From assembly GCA_900544305.1 (NCBI GenBank), contig UQUV01000015.1:1-63652 (forward strand): DNA of 63,652 bases, read 5' to 3'. The notes below the pieces were generated by a model. That model was given only the letters and a program-made list of their open reading frames with translations. It did not search any database and had not been told where the DNA came from. Within the stretch, counting starts at the first letter, position 1; each line of letters starts with the position of its first letter. The translations under genes and the position numbers were made by a program. The stretch comes from an uncultured Porphyromonadaceae bacterium. Lineage in GTDB: Bacteria; Bacteroidota; Bacteroidia; Bacteroidales; Muribaculaceae. Below are positions 42,831 to 50,537 of this stretch, piece after piece.

Positions 42831-43355
42831 CTACTCTGCGAGCATCGCTGACAATTTCTCGGAAAGTTCGTCGTAGGTCGGCACAGGGTCGTCGGTATAT
42901 ACATGGCGGATAACGCCTTCCGCATCGGAAATATAGATACGGGGCACTATGGAAGTGGCAAAAAGGCTGTAGATATGGCGGTCCGACTGAGCCGAATAGG
43001 GAAGCGTATAGCCGAAACGCTCCCAATAAGGAGCCACCTCATCGGCACCCTCCTCGCGGCTGATACATACAAACCCGACTCCGAGCGGAGCAAATTCCTC
43101 ATAGGCGCGCTGCACGACGGGCATCGCCTGCCGACAGTCGGGACAACCGGTATGAAAAAACATTATCACCGACACATTCCCTTTCAACGAGACATTGGAA
43201 ACGACAGCTCCGTCGTTCGTCACAACGGAAAACTCCGGCAAACGATCGCCGACACCCAACGACGCCCCTTTCTCCTCTTCCGTAATGCAGGAAAAGGAAA
43301 GAACAGCCAGAAGACAGGCTGACAACAGAAAGAATATTCGGGAACGTTTCATCAT
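42831..43355 (-). CDS. thioredoxin-fold lipoprotein (TlpA/ResA-like)
   Basis: The 174-residue product has a lipoprotein signal (VLSFSC) and a thioredoxin fold: GVGDRLPEFSVVTNDG, VSVIMFFHTGCPDCRQAMP with the redox pair CPDC, and a cis-Pro segment SIVPRIYISDAEG. It is a periplasmic thiol-disulfide protein. The start is taken at 43355, where its ATG overlaps the stop of the phosphopantetheinyl transferase gene (TGATG); an in-frame ATG at 43379 lies inside that gene, and one at 43352 is also possible. It is the last of four co-transcribed genes. Confidence 0.85.
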   Translation of the reverse strand: MMKRSRIFFLLSACLLAVLSFSCITEEEKGASLGVGDRLPEFSVVTNDGAVVSNVSLKGNVSVIMFFHTGCPDCRQAMPVVQRAYEEFAPLGVGFVCISREEGADEVAPYWERFGYTLPYSAQSDRHIYSLFATSIVPRIYISDAEGVIRHVYTDDPVPTYDELSEKLSAMLAE

Positions 43356-43981
43356 CAGTCGGTTACAACGGTTACACATCGTCCGTTTTCAAACCACGAG
43401 AGCATCCGGTAACTGCGGCCATAGGCTGTAGCTTCATACGTTTTTTCGTTTTCGGCACTGTCAAGGCTACTGAGGTCAATATGAAGGTCGGCACGAAAGT
43501 CAACGCCGGATTCGGGAATCAACTTGAACAAGGCCTCCTTGGCGGTCCAGGCAAGCGTATTCAGCACTGTGGAAGACCCGGCAAAACGGATTTCGTCGTC
43601 CGACAGCACACGGTTCTGCACACGCACGGCACGTTCGGATACAACTTCCACATCAACTCCCACTTTCCTGTCGCGGCTGTGAGCCACAGCCACCAGACCT
43701 TCGCAATGGGAAATGCTGACATTCATACCCGATTCCTCTCCTTGTTCCACCAAATAGGGAGCGCCCGATTCACGATGTGCAAGGCTTACCTTCGCTCCAA
43801 AAAGTTCTTTAATCATCACACCCTCTGTAATGATTTCATGGCGACGGTTTTCAGAGCGGACGTTTTCAGCCTGATGGTGCAGCCCATGATAGATAACTGC
43901 ATCTGAAATTTCAATCGGCGACGCAATCTCACAAAGAGATACGGACACGCCTTCGGACACTACTCTCGTTTTAATTTTCAT
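43355..43981 (-). CDS. 4'-phosphopantetheinyl transferase superfamily protein
   Basis: The 208-residue protein carries the Sfp-type motifs: VGVDVE at 107-112 (Mg-binding Asp110 and Glu112) and WTAKEALFK at 145-153, after an N-terminal segment SISHCEGLVAVA. It moves 4'-phosphopantetheine from coenzyme A onto a carrier protein. The carrier (fatty-acid ACP or another) cannot be told, and no synthase is near. It stands between gldD (15 bp upstream) and the thioredoxin-like gene (1 bp overlap). Confidence 0.88.
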   Translation of the reverse strand: MKIKTRVVSEGVSVSLCEIASPIEISDAVIYHGLHHQAENVRSENRRHEIITEGVMIKELFGAKVSLAHRESGAPYLVEQGEESGMNVSISHCEGLVAVAHSRDRKVGVDVEVVSERAVRVQNRVLSDDEIRFAGSSTVLNTLAWTAKEALFKLIPESGVDFRADLHIDLSSLDSAENEKTYEATAYGRSYRMLSWFENGRCVTVVTD

Positions 43982-43995
43982 TGTTCTATGTTAAG

Positions 43996-44604
43996 TCAAA
44001 GATTTAAATTCTTCACCAAATGCGCCACATCGTAGCTGAGGTAATCGAGCACCGGAGCAATGGAGTCGAAATTGGAAATCCGGTCGAGCACCACGGTTCC
44101 CGACACCACATACCCGACACTGTCAGTGGCAATGAAATGCACCGGTGTCAAGCAGTCGCGCAGACTGTAGAAAACCGTCGCACTACCCCCTTCGGGATAA
44201 TCGTGGAGGAACACATCCGGCTCTTTATTGCCAAGGTCCAACGCCACCCGCTCCAGACGCAATGCCAGCAGTTCCTTCAGTTTTTTGGCATCGCCCACGC
44301 GGTTATAACCGCATAGCAATTCCGCACCATAACGCGGATAAGCGGCACGAAAACCGCCCGCATCGGCAGCTGAATCCGTACGTTCCACTTTGGCGTTGCG
44401 GTTCAGTTCAATGTTCAACGGAGCATACACGCATGAATACACCGTATCGTAGCTGCGTTCCACACGCGGATATGCCACCGGGCGCGGCACTCCCACCTTC
44501 TGTCCCTCTTTTCGGACACAAGCCACAAGCAGGATGGCAAGTAAGGCAATGACATAGATGACCATACACCGCCACATCATCACCGTTCTTTTCCGTCTGC
44601 TCAT
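43996..44604 (-). CDS. gldD: gliding motility/T9SS lipoprotein GldD
   Basis: The 202-residue product has a lipoprotein signal (LLVAC, about 29). The GldD pattern follows: AYPRVERSYDT, then an Asn/Lys-rich strand, AAYPRYGAELLCGYNRV, KKLKELLALRLE, and near the end VHFIATDSVGYVVSGTVVLDRISNFDSIAPVLDYLSYDVAHLVKN. GldD is needed for gliding and T9SS function in Flavobacterium. The ATGA overlap with gldE (44601-44604) matches the gldE-gldD pairing known there. Confidence 0.85.
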   Translation of the reverse strand: MSRRKRTVMMWRCMVIYVIALLAILLVACVRKEGQKVGVPRPVAYPRVERSYDTVYSCVYAPLNIELNRNAKVERTDSAADAGGFRAAYPRYGAELLCGYNRVGDAKKLKELLALRLERVALDLGNKEPDVFLHDYPEGGSATVFYSLRDCLTPVHFIATDSVGYVVSGTVVLDRISNFDSIAPVLDYLSYDVAHLVKNLNL

Positions 44605-45965
44605 TTCTTATCCTGCGTTGTGTCCAAAATTCTCACTTTCACTTGCTTAACACGATGACGCTCAACTCCCATGACAAGGAAACGGCAGTTGGCATATTCC
44701 AATATTTCGTTATCGTGCGGAAAATCATGCTTGATGTTGAGAAGCATTCCGGCAAGTGTTTCCACTTCCTCTGCCACATCCTCAAACAGATCTTCGTCAA
44801 GTCTCGTGATACGGAAAAAGTCGTTCAATTGCGTTTTTCCCTCAAACACGAATGTGTCGTTCGACAGACGGGTATAGGATTTTTCGTCCTCATCATATTC
44901 GTCGTTGATTTCGCCCACAATTTCTTCCAACACATCTTCCAGTGTCACAAGTCCCTGCGTACCGCCATACTCGTCGACAACAATTGCCATGTGAGTCTTT
45001 TTCTTGCGGAAATCCTCCAGAATATCGTCAATCATACGTGTTTCCGGCACAAAGAAGGAATTGCGAATCAGCGATTGCCAACGGAAATTGTCGTCCGCCC
45101 GATTGATATAGGGCAGAAGGTCCTTGGCACAGATAAAACCTTTTATATTGTCCTGGTTTTCTACATATACGGGAATACGCGAATATCCGGTTTCCTGAAT
45201 CAGTTTCATAAGGTCGGAAAACGAGCTGTCCCAATCGACATCGGTAATGTCCATGCGGGGAGTCATGATGTCGGAAACCGTTTTTCCCCCGAATTTCAGG
45301 ATTCCTTCAAGCATATCCTTTTCCTTACCCTCCTCCACATCAGTAATTTCAAGTGCATGCGAAAGGTCGTCGAGCGAAAGATTGTCGCTTTTCTTCGTCA
45401 CGACACGGTTCACCACCGATGTGCTCATCGCCATCAGGCGTGAAGCCGGACCAAACAGGCGGGAAAAGAACACAATTCCGTTAACCGCAAACTTTGCCCA
45501 CTGCACATTATGACTGTTGGAATAAAGTTTTGGAAGAATTTCACCGAAAAGGAGAAGAAGAAATGTCAATACAACTGTCTGAAAGAGGAAGTCGAGCCAT
45601 TCCACACGGAATTCAAACACCTGCGACATCACGAAGTTACACAACACGACAATCGCCACATTTACCAGATTATTGGCAATCAGAATCGTTGCCAGCAAAC
45701 GTTCCGGCTTTGCAAGCAGTTGGCGGATTCGCTCCTGCTTCTGGTCGTTGTCCACACTTTCAATATCAGCTTCCGTCAGAGAAAAGAAGGCCGTTTCCGA
45801 ACCGGAGATAAAGGCTGAAACCATCAGCGACATCACTGCGATAATTAAGGCTATTACACTTTCTAAAGTAGGCGCATGCACGGTCATCAAATTTTCACCG
45901 AGCTGCGGAGTGATGCCACACAATAAATTCAAGATACTAAGATACGGGTCTGCGTCCAAAATCAC
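44601..45965 (-). CDS. gldE: gliding motility-associated CNNM/CBS protein GldE
   Basis: The 454-residue inner-membrane protein has a DUF21/CNNM domain (about 35-200, helices LIIAVMSLMVSAFISGSETAFFSLTEAD, LATILIANNLVNVAIVVL, VVLTFLLLLFGEILPKL). A CBS pair (about 225-340, VSDIMTPRMDI, TGYSRIPVYVENQDNIKGFICAKDLL, THMAIVVDEYGGTQGLVTLEDVLEEIVGEI) and a CorC_HlyC domain follow. Pairing with gldD marks it as GldE rather than a generic hemolysin-type protein. The promoter is in the gap upstream at 46043-46071. Confidence 0.85.
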   Translation of the reverse strand: MILDADPYLSILNLLCGITPQLGENLMTVHAPTLESVIALIIAVMSLMVSAFISGSETAFFSLTEADIESVDNDQKQERIRQLLAKPERLLATILIANNLVNVAIVVLCNFVMSQVFEFRVEWLDFLFQTVVLTFLLLLFGEILPKLYSNSHNVQWAKFAVNGIVFFSRLFGPASRLMAMSTSVVNRVVTKKSDNLSLDDLSHALEITDVEEGKEKDMLEGILKFGGKTVSDIMTPRMDITDVDWDSSFSDLMKLIQETGYSRIPVYVENQDNIKGFICAKDLLPYINRADDNFRWQSLIRNSFFVPETRMIDDILEDFRKKKTHMAIVVDEYGGTQGLVTLEDVLEEIVGEINDEYDEDEKSYTRLSNDTFVFEGKTQLNDFFRITRLDEDLFEDVAEEVETLAGMLLNIKHDFPHDNEILEYANCRFLVMGVERHRVKQVKVRILDTTQDKK

Positions 45966-46042
45966 AAAAATTAGTTAAACAAAGGCGCCACGGCAACACT
46001 GCGGCATTGCCGACGCAACCAAAGCCAACCGGCTTTGCTGTG

Positions 46043-46071
46043 CAAAGGTAATCATTTTATTTATACTGCAA
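46043..46071 (-). promoter_or_regulatory. promoter of the gldE operon
   Basis: On the minus strand TACCTTTG (46050-46043) and TTG (46071-46069) are 18 bp apart. The leader down to 45965 contains two small hairpins: 46021-46026 with 46031-46036, and 45991-45996 with 46007-46012. The rest of 45966-46316 holds no other recognised feature. Confidence 0.55.
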
Positions 46072-46275
46072 TACTTTATTTTAAAGATATTAGTCGACAG
46101 CCGTTTAAATTATCATCCGCCCGGCCTCGGCCTTACTCCCAAGCCGTTCCCGCATTTTTCGCGATTTGCAGAACTGCCTCCCCCTCGTCATCCCTATATT
46201 GATGATTTAAAATTATTTAACGCGGCTATTTCTCATGGAGAAACCGTTTCCCTCGGCAAAAACGAATAATATCCG

Positions 46276-46283
46276 TAACTTTG
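46276..46283 (+). promoter_or_regulatory. -7 box of the PfkB kinase gene
   Basis: TAACTTTG at 46276-46283 fits TAnnTTTG; no TTG was seen 19-21 bp upstream. The ATG at 46317 is 33 bp on, which argues against the TTG start at 46281, because that start overlaps the box. Confidence 0.45.
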
Positions 46284-46316
46284 TCCGCTCAAAACATTTT
46301 TGAAATCCCTGTTTTT

Positions 46317-47219
46317 ATGAAAAAAATCTGCTGTATCGGACATATTACCCTCGACAAAATCGTAACGCCGCAAACCACCGTCTATATGCCGGGCGGAACA
46401 TCCTTCTACTTTGCCCACGGAATGTGCAGCCTCAATCCCGACGCCAATTTCGAGTTGGTCACTGCCCTTGCCGAAAGTGAAATGAGCGCCGTAGAAGCCA
46501 TCCGCAAACGGGGAGCGAAAGTAACGGTACTGCCGAGCCGCTATTCGGTATATTTCGAAAACAGCTACGGAGAGAATCAGGACAACCGCACCCAGCGGGT
46601 TTTGGCCAAAGCCGACCCGTTTGAAGCGGAAAAACTGCAGGACATCGAAGCCGACATCTTCCACCTCGGCAGCCTTCTTGCCGACGATTTCGACATCGAG
46701 GTATTCCGCCTGCTTTCTAAAAAAGGCATTCTCTCGGTTGATGCACAGGGATATCTGAGAGAAGTCAGAGGTGAAAAAGTCTACGCCATCGACTGGAAAA
46801 ACAAACTCGACTATCTGCAATATGTCGATATTCTGAAAGTGAACGAATTCGAAATTGAATCGCTCACCGGCTATTCCGATGTGGAAAAGGCAGCTCTTCA
46901 GCTCTGCGACTGGGGTGTAAAGGAAGTGCTCATCACACTCGGAAGCTACGGTTCCGTCATCTATAAGGACAACACGTTCTACAACATTCCTGCCTATCTG
47001 CCGAAAAGCATTGTCGATGCCACCGGCTGCGGCGACACCTACGTCACCGGCTATCTTTACAAACGAAGCCTGGGAGCATCCATTGAGGACTCCGGCTGCT
47101 TTGCAGCTGCCATGTCATCATTCAAGCTGGAAAAATCCGGCCCGTTCAACGGAACAGAACAGGATGTGGAAGCACTGATTGCCCGCAGCGGACTGAAACC
47201 GGAAATCGTCCGTCGTTAA
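46317..47219 (+). CDS. PfkB family carbohydrate kinase
   Basis: The 300-residue kinase starts KKICCIGHITLDKI and has the substrate loop MPGGTSFYFAHG. The PfkB signature is DATGCGDTYVTGYLY, where Asp in GCGD is the base that activates the sugar hydroxyl. The second residue of the loop is Cys instead of the usual Ala (GAGD). ITLGSYGSVIYK supplies the ATP-site strand. The sugar or nucleoside substrate cannot be named. It is cytoplasmic. The gene stands alone, 7 bp from the convergent glycosyltransferase gene. Confidence 0.88.
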   Translation: MKKICCIGHITLDKIVTPQTTVYMPGGTSFYFAHGMCSLNPDANFELVTALAESEMSAVEAIRKRGAKVTVLPSRYSVYFENSYGENQDNRTQRVLAKADPFEAEKLQDIEADIFHLGSLLADDFDIEVFRLLSKKGILSVDAQGYLREVRGEKVYAIDWKNKLDYLQYVDILKVNEFEIESLTGYSDVEKAALQLCDWGVKEVLITLGSYGSVIYKDNTFYNIPAYLPKSIVDATGCGDTYVTGYLYKRSLGASIEDSGCFAAAMSSFKLEKSGPFNGTEQDVEALIARSGLKPEIVRR

Positions 47220-47226
47220 GAAATAC

Positions 47227-48309
47227 TCAAGAAACGGATTCCAACAGCGCAACAATCCGCTGTTCGGCTGAATTTACCCAAGCGCGAAACCGCTCGGTTT
47301 CTGCATCATATTCCGAAATAAAGTCAACCAACCGGGAAATGTCGAAACTTTTCGCTACAATTCCCGCACCGATACCGTGTGCATCGGCAGCATTGATTTG
47401 CTGTTCAAGATGGGCAGGTATCAGCATGACGGGCTTGCCCAAATACATAGCCTCGCAAATGGACTCGAATCCGGCTGTCGTGATATAGCCCGAACAACGG
47501 CTCATGTAGGAAAGAAACTCGCTGTCGCTGATGCGGTGAAGTGTCAGCGTTTCGTCCACCTTTTCCACCTCTTTACAGTTTTTCCGGTCCCAGAAAAAAT
47601 GCAGCTTCTGCCGTGGATTTCCGGCATGCCATTCCTCCACCTCTTCCATATATCCGGCATTAAGCATATAGCCCAATATGAAGTTCTCGTCGCTCGGCGT
47701 CAAACCGAACAGCTCGCTCCGCAATAATGGAGGAACGACGACAAGACGGTCGCGCCTGAATTCGGGCAAGGGATAGAACGACAACGCCAAAGTCAACGAC
47801 GAACTGTAGGAGCAAATCTGATTGCTGAGCCGTAAGGCAAACTGTCCGTGCTCCGACACTACGGAATGTCCGAAATCGGGATGCCCGACAAGAAACTGAT
47901 GTCCGAGGCAGACCATCGGCACATCAATGCGATGAAAGAAATTTGCTGCACCCATCAGCATTTCATAGAAATTCACAATGACATCGGGCTTCGTCTTGTC
48001 GATACGTTTCAACAGAAACGAAATGCTTTTCCGCCATTTCGCCAGTTTTTTGGGAGTCGTGTTGGCAACCACGGTTTTCAATATTTTCCCTTTTTTCCCG
48101 TTTTTGCCGTAATCAATGGCCGGAGAATGAAACACCTTTACCTCTGCCGGCATTTTCCCGACAAACGAAGCAGGCAACTCGCGGTTGGAACACTTTCCAA
48201 TCAGCACCTCCACCACCTCATGCCCGTGGCGACGAAGCATTTCACCCAACGAAATGGCCTGTGTCAAATGGCCTCTGCCCTCTCCCTGAACAACAAACAA
48301 AAATCTCAT
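47227..48309 (-). CDS. glycosyltransferase of the GT28/UGT-like type
   Basis: The 360-residue enzyme has a GT-B fold. It starts RFLFVVQGEGRGHLTQAISLGEMLRRHGH, with the Gly-rich loop of this group, and carries GYITTAGFESICEAMYLGKPVMLIPAHLEQQINA, the C-terminal nucleotide-sugar site. The acceptor is unknown; lipid glycosylation is plausible given the LpxH-like partner. Its start overlaps the stop of that partner by 4 bp (48306-48309), so the two form an operon and are translationally coupled. Confidence 0.82.
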   Translation of the reverse strand: MRFLFVVQGEGRGHLTQAISLGEMLRRHGHEVVEVLIGKCSNRELPASFVGKMPAEVKVFHSPAIDYGKNGKKGKILKTVVANTTPKKLAKWRKSISFLLKRIDKTKPDVIVNFYEMLMGAANFFHRIDVPMVCLGHQFLVGHPDFGHSVVSEHGQFALRLSNQICSYSSSLTLALSFYPLPEFRRDRLVVVPPLLRSELFGLTPSDENFILGYMLNAGYMEEVEEWHAGNPRQKLHFFWDRKNCKEVEKVDETLTLHRISDSEFLSYMSRCSGYITTAGFESICEAMYLGKPVMLIPAHLEQQINAADAHGIGAGIVAKSFDISRLVDFISEYDAETERFRAWVNSAEQRIVALLESVS

Positions 48310-49052
48310 GCCAGTTCCTGTTTTTCATATAAATACAACTTCCACTCCCCTTCGTGAGTCTGCACCAGCGCCGACAGCGACTCTATCCAGTCACCGGAAT
48401 TAAGATATTCAAAATCATTGTCCATGCGTATTTCCGGATGATGGATATGACCGCAAATCACTCCGTCACAATTGTATTTCTTGCCGACCTGGACCAAATG
48501 GCTCTCAAAATCACTGATATAGGAAACGGAAGCCTTCACGCGGTGCTTCACCTGACGGGCTATCGAATAATAGGGCAAACCCTTCTTGATGCGGCGGGCA
48601 TTATAGGTCTTGTTTATCCACAGAAGCAAGGAATAGCACACGTCGCCTATCTTCGCCAGCCAGCTGTAGGAACTGGTCACTTTGTCGAACACATCACCAT
48701 GCAACACATAATATCTTTTTCCGAAACTTGTATATATGAAATCCTTTACGATGGATATATTAAAAAATTTAATTGGTACAATTCTATCCAGAAATCCATC
48801 ATGATTGCCTCGCACATAAATGATTTCCGTGTCGTGCGACAAATCAAGCAATGTTTTGATAAAATTCGTGTGCCGGCGTTTCCACTTCAGGCCCTGCCCC
48901 CGCAATATCGCCCATCCGTCGATAATGTCGCCGCACAGGATTAACGTTTCACAACTGTGTTTTTTCAGAAATCGGTTCACTTCTTTCGTTTTCGACCATT
49001 TTGAACCCAAATGGATGTCCGACAAAACGATTGTCTTGAATTCTTTTTGCAT
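48306..49052 (-). CDS. LpxH-like metallophosphoesterase
   Basis: The 248-residue protein has the calcineurin-like metal motifs: SDIHLG (D12, H14), CGDIIDG (D42), RGNHDG (N83, H84) and CGHIHHP near 198, with GDWIESLSALV near the end as in UDP-2,3-diacylglucosamine diphosphatase (LpxH-type) enzymes. It may hydrolyse a pyrophosphate-linked lipid A precursor or a similar phospholipid. The tight pairing with a glycosyltransferase is unlike plain LpxH, so the real substrate could differ. A TAGTTTTG box (49087-49080) on the minus strand is a possible promoter. Confidence 0.8.
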   Translation of the reverse strand: MQKEFKTIVLSDIHLGSKWSKTKEVNRFLKKHSCETLILCGDIIDGWAILRGQGLKWKRRHTNFIKTLLDLSHDTEIIYVRGNHDGFLDRIVPIKFFNISIVKDFIYTSFGKRYYVLHGDVFDKVTSSYSWLAKIGDVCYSLLLWINKTYNARRIKKGLPYYSIARQVKHRVKASVSYISDFESHLVQVGKKYNCDGVICGHIHHPEIRMDNDFEYLNSGDWIESLSALVQTHEGEWKLYLYEKQELA

Positions 49053-49153
49053 AATCTGCTTTTCCTATTTTTTCCGCCGCAAAACTACCGCCACGATATT
49101 AAGAAATTATTAAGAAGCGGTAACAATCCTGTAAAGGCCACGACTGAAAACGC

Positions 49154-49196
49154 AAAAAGCCGGAGAATACCGCAATCACGGCATCTCCGGCTTTTT
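49154..49196 (-). terminator. terminator after the RND operon
   Basis: A 13-bp perfect stem pairs 49154-49166 with 49184-49196 and is flanked by five As and five Ts, so it works on both strands. It stops the minus-strand tolC-type gene that ends at 49212. Confidence 0.85.
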
Positions 49197-49211
49197 CATT
49201 TAGGCAAATCC

Positions 49212-50537
49212 CTACAAATCGAGTTTTCCCGTCACACGCAAATACTCCGTTTCGTTTATCTTGAACTGAGTCTGCGCTTCGATACTGTTACTCAAATTCT
49301 GCTGCCATTGCGACTGAGCGTCGAGCAAGTCCGTCAAAGTTGCCATACCGGCATCATAGCGGTTACGGACCGTACGCAAACTTGCCTCTGCCTGTTCGAG
49401 AGCCAGACGCGAAGTTTCTACCATTCCGTAGCTGTCGGAAAGATTTCTGACAGCCTGTTCGGCTTCAATTGTCATCAGACGCGATTTCTCATGCAGGTCA
49501 AGTTGTGCGTTTTCACGCTCCAGTTTGGCTTTCTTCACTTTCTTCACACCCTCACCCCAATGGAAAATAGGAATACTCAAAGTAGCCATCGCCGATGTAT
49601 ATCCGGAATCAAACGACTGCGAGAACGGTATCATCTCGCCGTTCGGTCCAGTGGCAGCTCCGTTCATCTTGACATTACCGAAATACATATATCCCGCGCT
49701 CAAAGCAAGCGAAGGCAGAAAATCGGCTCGCGTCACTTTTATCTGCTGTTCCTGTACCTCTACATTCTTTTGCAGCAGTTTCAGCTCCGGACGATTGTCG
49801 ATGCTGCTGTCAAGCGACGACGGCATCCGTATTTTCAGTACCGTATCAGTGGGTACAATCCGACTTCCGAAATCGACACCAATCGCATTGCAAAGCGACA
49901 AACGGCACAGTTCCAAACCATTGAAAGCCTTCTGACGCTGATAAAGAATCTCGCTGCGCTTGGCTTTGATGCGCAACAAGTCGTCGTTGGTCACCATTTC
50001 AGCCGACACCGAGCGTTCGGTCTGCGCAAGCAGTGTATCCATCAGCTGCATATAGCTGTCGAGCATGGCCACCTTTCTGCGTACAGCCACATAAGTCCAG
50101 TAGGCATTGTCGGCATCGGCAATTGTCTGCATTCTCTCCAACCGCGCATTTTCTTCCGCACATTCGCGCCCGATGGTACCCAACTTGTTGCCTGCCCGAA
50201 TTTTGCCGCCTGCATAAAGAGGCTGAACCAGATTGATGCCTGCCACATAAGTGCCCTTCATCGACATGCTCATCCCCATCATATCGGGTTCCTCCAACAA
50301 ATACAGCACTCCGGCCGAGCCGCTGAAATTCGGCAGATAGGCCGTGAACGCTATCTCCTTGTCAAGCTCCGCCTGTCTCAACTTGTTGTCGGCGGTCTTA
50401 ACGGCATCACTGCTTTCCAGTGCCATTGTCCGACAGGCGGAAAGCGAGAGGTTCAACACACTGTCAGCCGGCACCTGAGCCGCAACCGGAAATGCCAGCA
50501 ACGACATTCCCAATATATATTTACAGACTGTTTTCAT
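49212..50537 (-). CDS. TolC family outer-membrane efflux protein
   Basis: The 441-residue product has a signal peptide (ending PVAAQ, about 20) and the long alternating helices and strands of TolC-type channels (SLSACRTMALESSDAVKTADNKLRQAELDKEI, PNFSGSAGVLYL, ELKLLQKNVEVQEQQIK, RTVRNRYDAGMATLTDLLDAQSQWQQ). The last is the typical TolC repeat end. It forms the outer-membrane duct of the pump encoded just upstream; its start overlaps the RND gene by 17 bp. It is last in the operon MFP-RND-TolC. Confidence 0.92.
   Translation of the reverse strand: MKTVCKYILGMSLLAFPVAAQVPADSVLNLSLSACRTMALESSDAVKTADNKLRQAELDKEIAFTAYLPNFSGSAGVLYLLEEPDMMGMSMSMKGTYVAGINLVQPLYAGGKIRAGNKLGTIGRECAEENARLERMQTIADADNAYWTYVAVRRKVAMLDSYMQLMDTLLAQTERSVSAEMVTNDDLLRIKAKRSEILYQRQKAFNGLELCRLSLCNAIGVDFGSRIVPTDTVLKIRMPSSLDSSIDNRPELKLLQKNVEVQEQQIKVTRADFLPSLALSAGYMYFGNVKMNGAATGPNGEMIPFSQSFDSGYTSAMATLSIPIFHWGEGVKKVKKAKLERENAQLDLHEKSRLMTIEAEQAVRNLSDSYGMVETSRLALEQAEASLRTVRNRYDAGMATLTDLLDAQSQWQQNLSNSIEAQTQFKINETEYLRVTGKLDL

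Noticed and set aside
46281..46316. Upstream TTG start for the PfkB kinase
   Set aside because: It overlaps the TAACTTTG promoter box and adds 12 residues not seen in the family; the ATG at 46317 is preferred.
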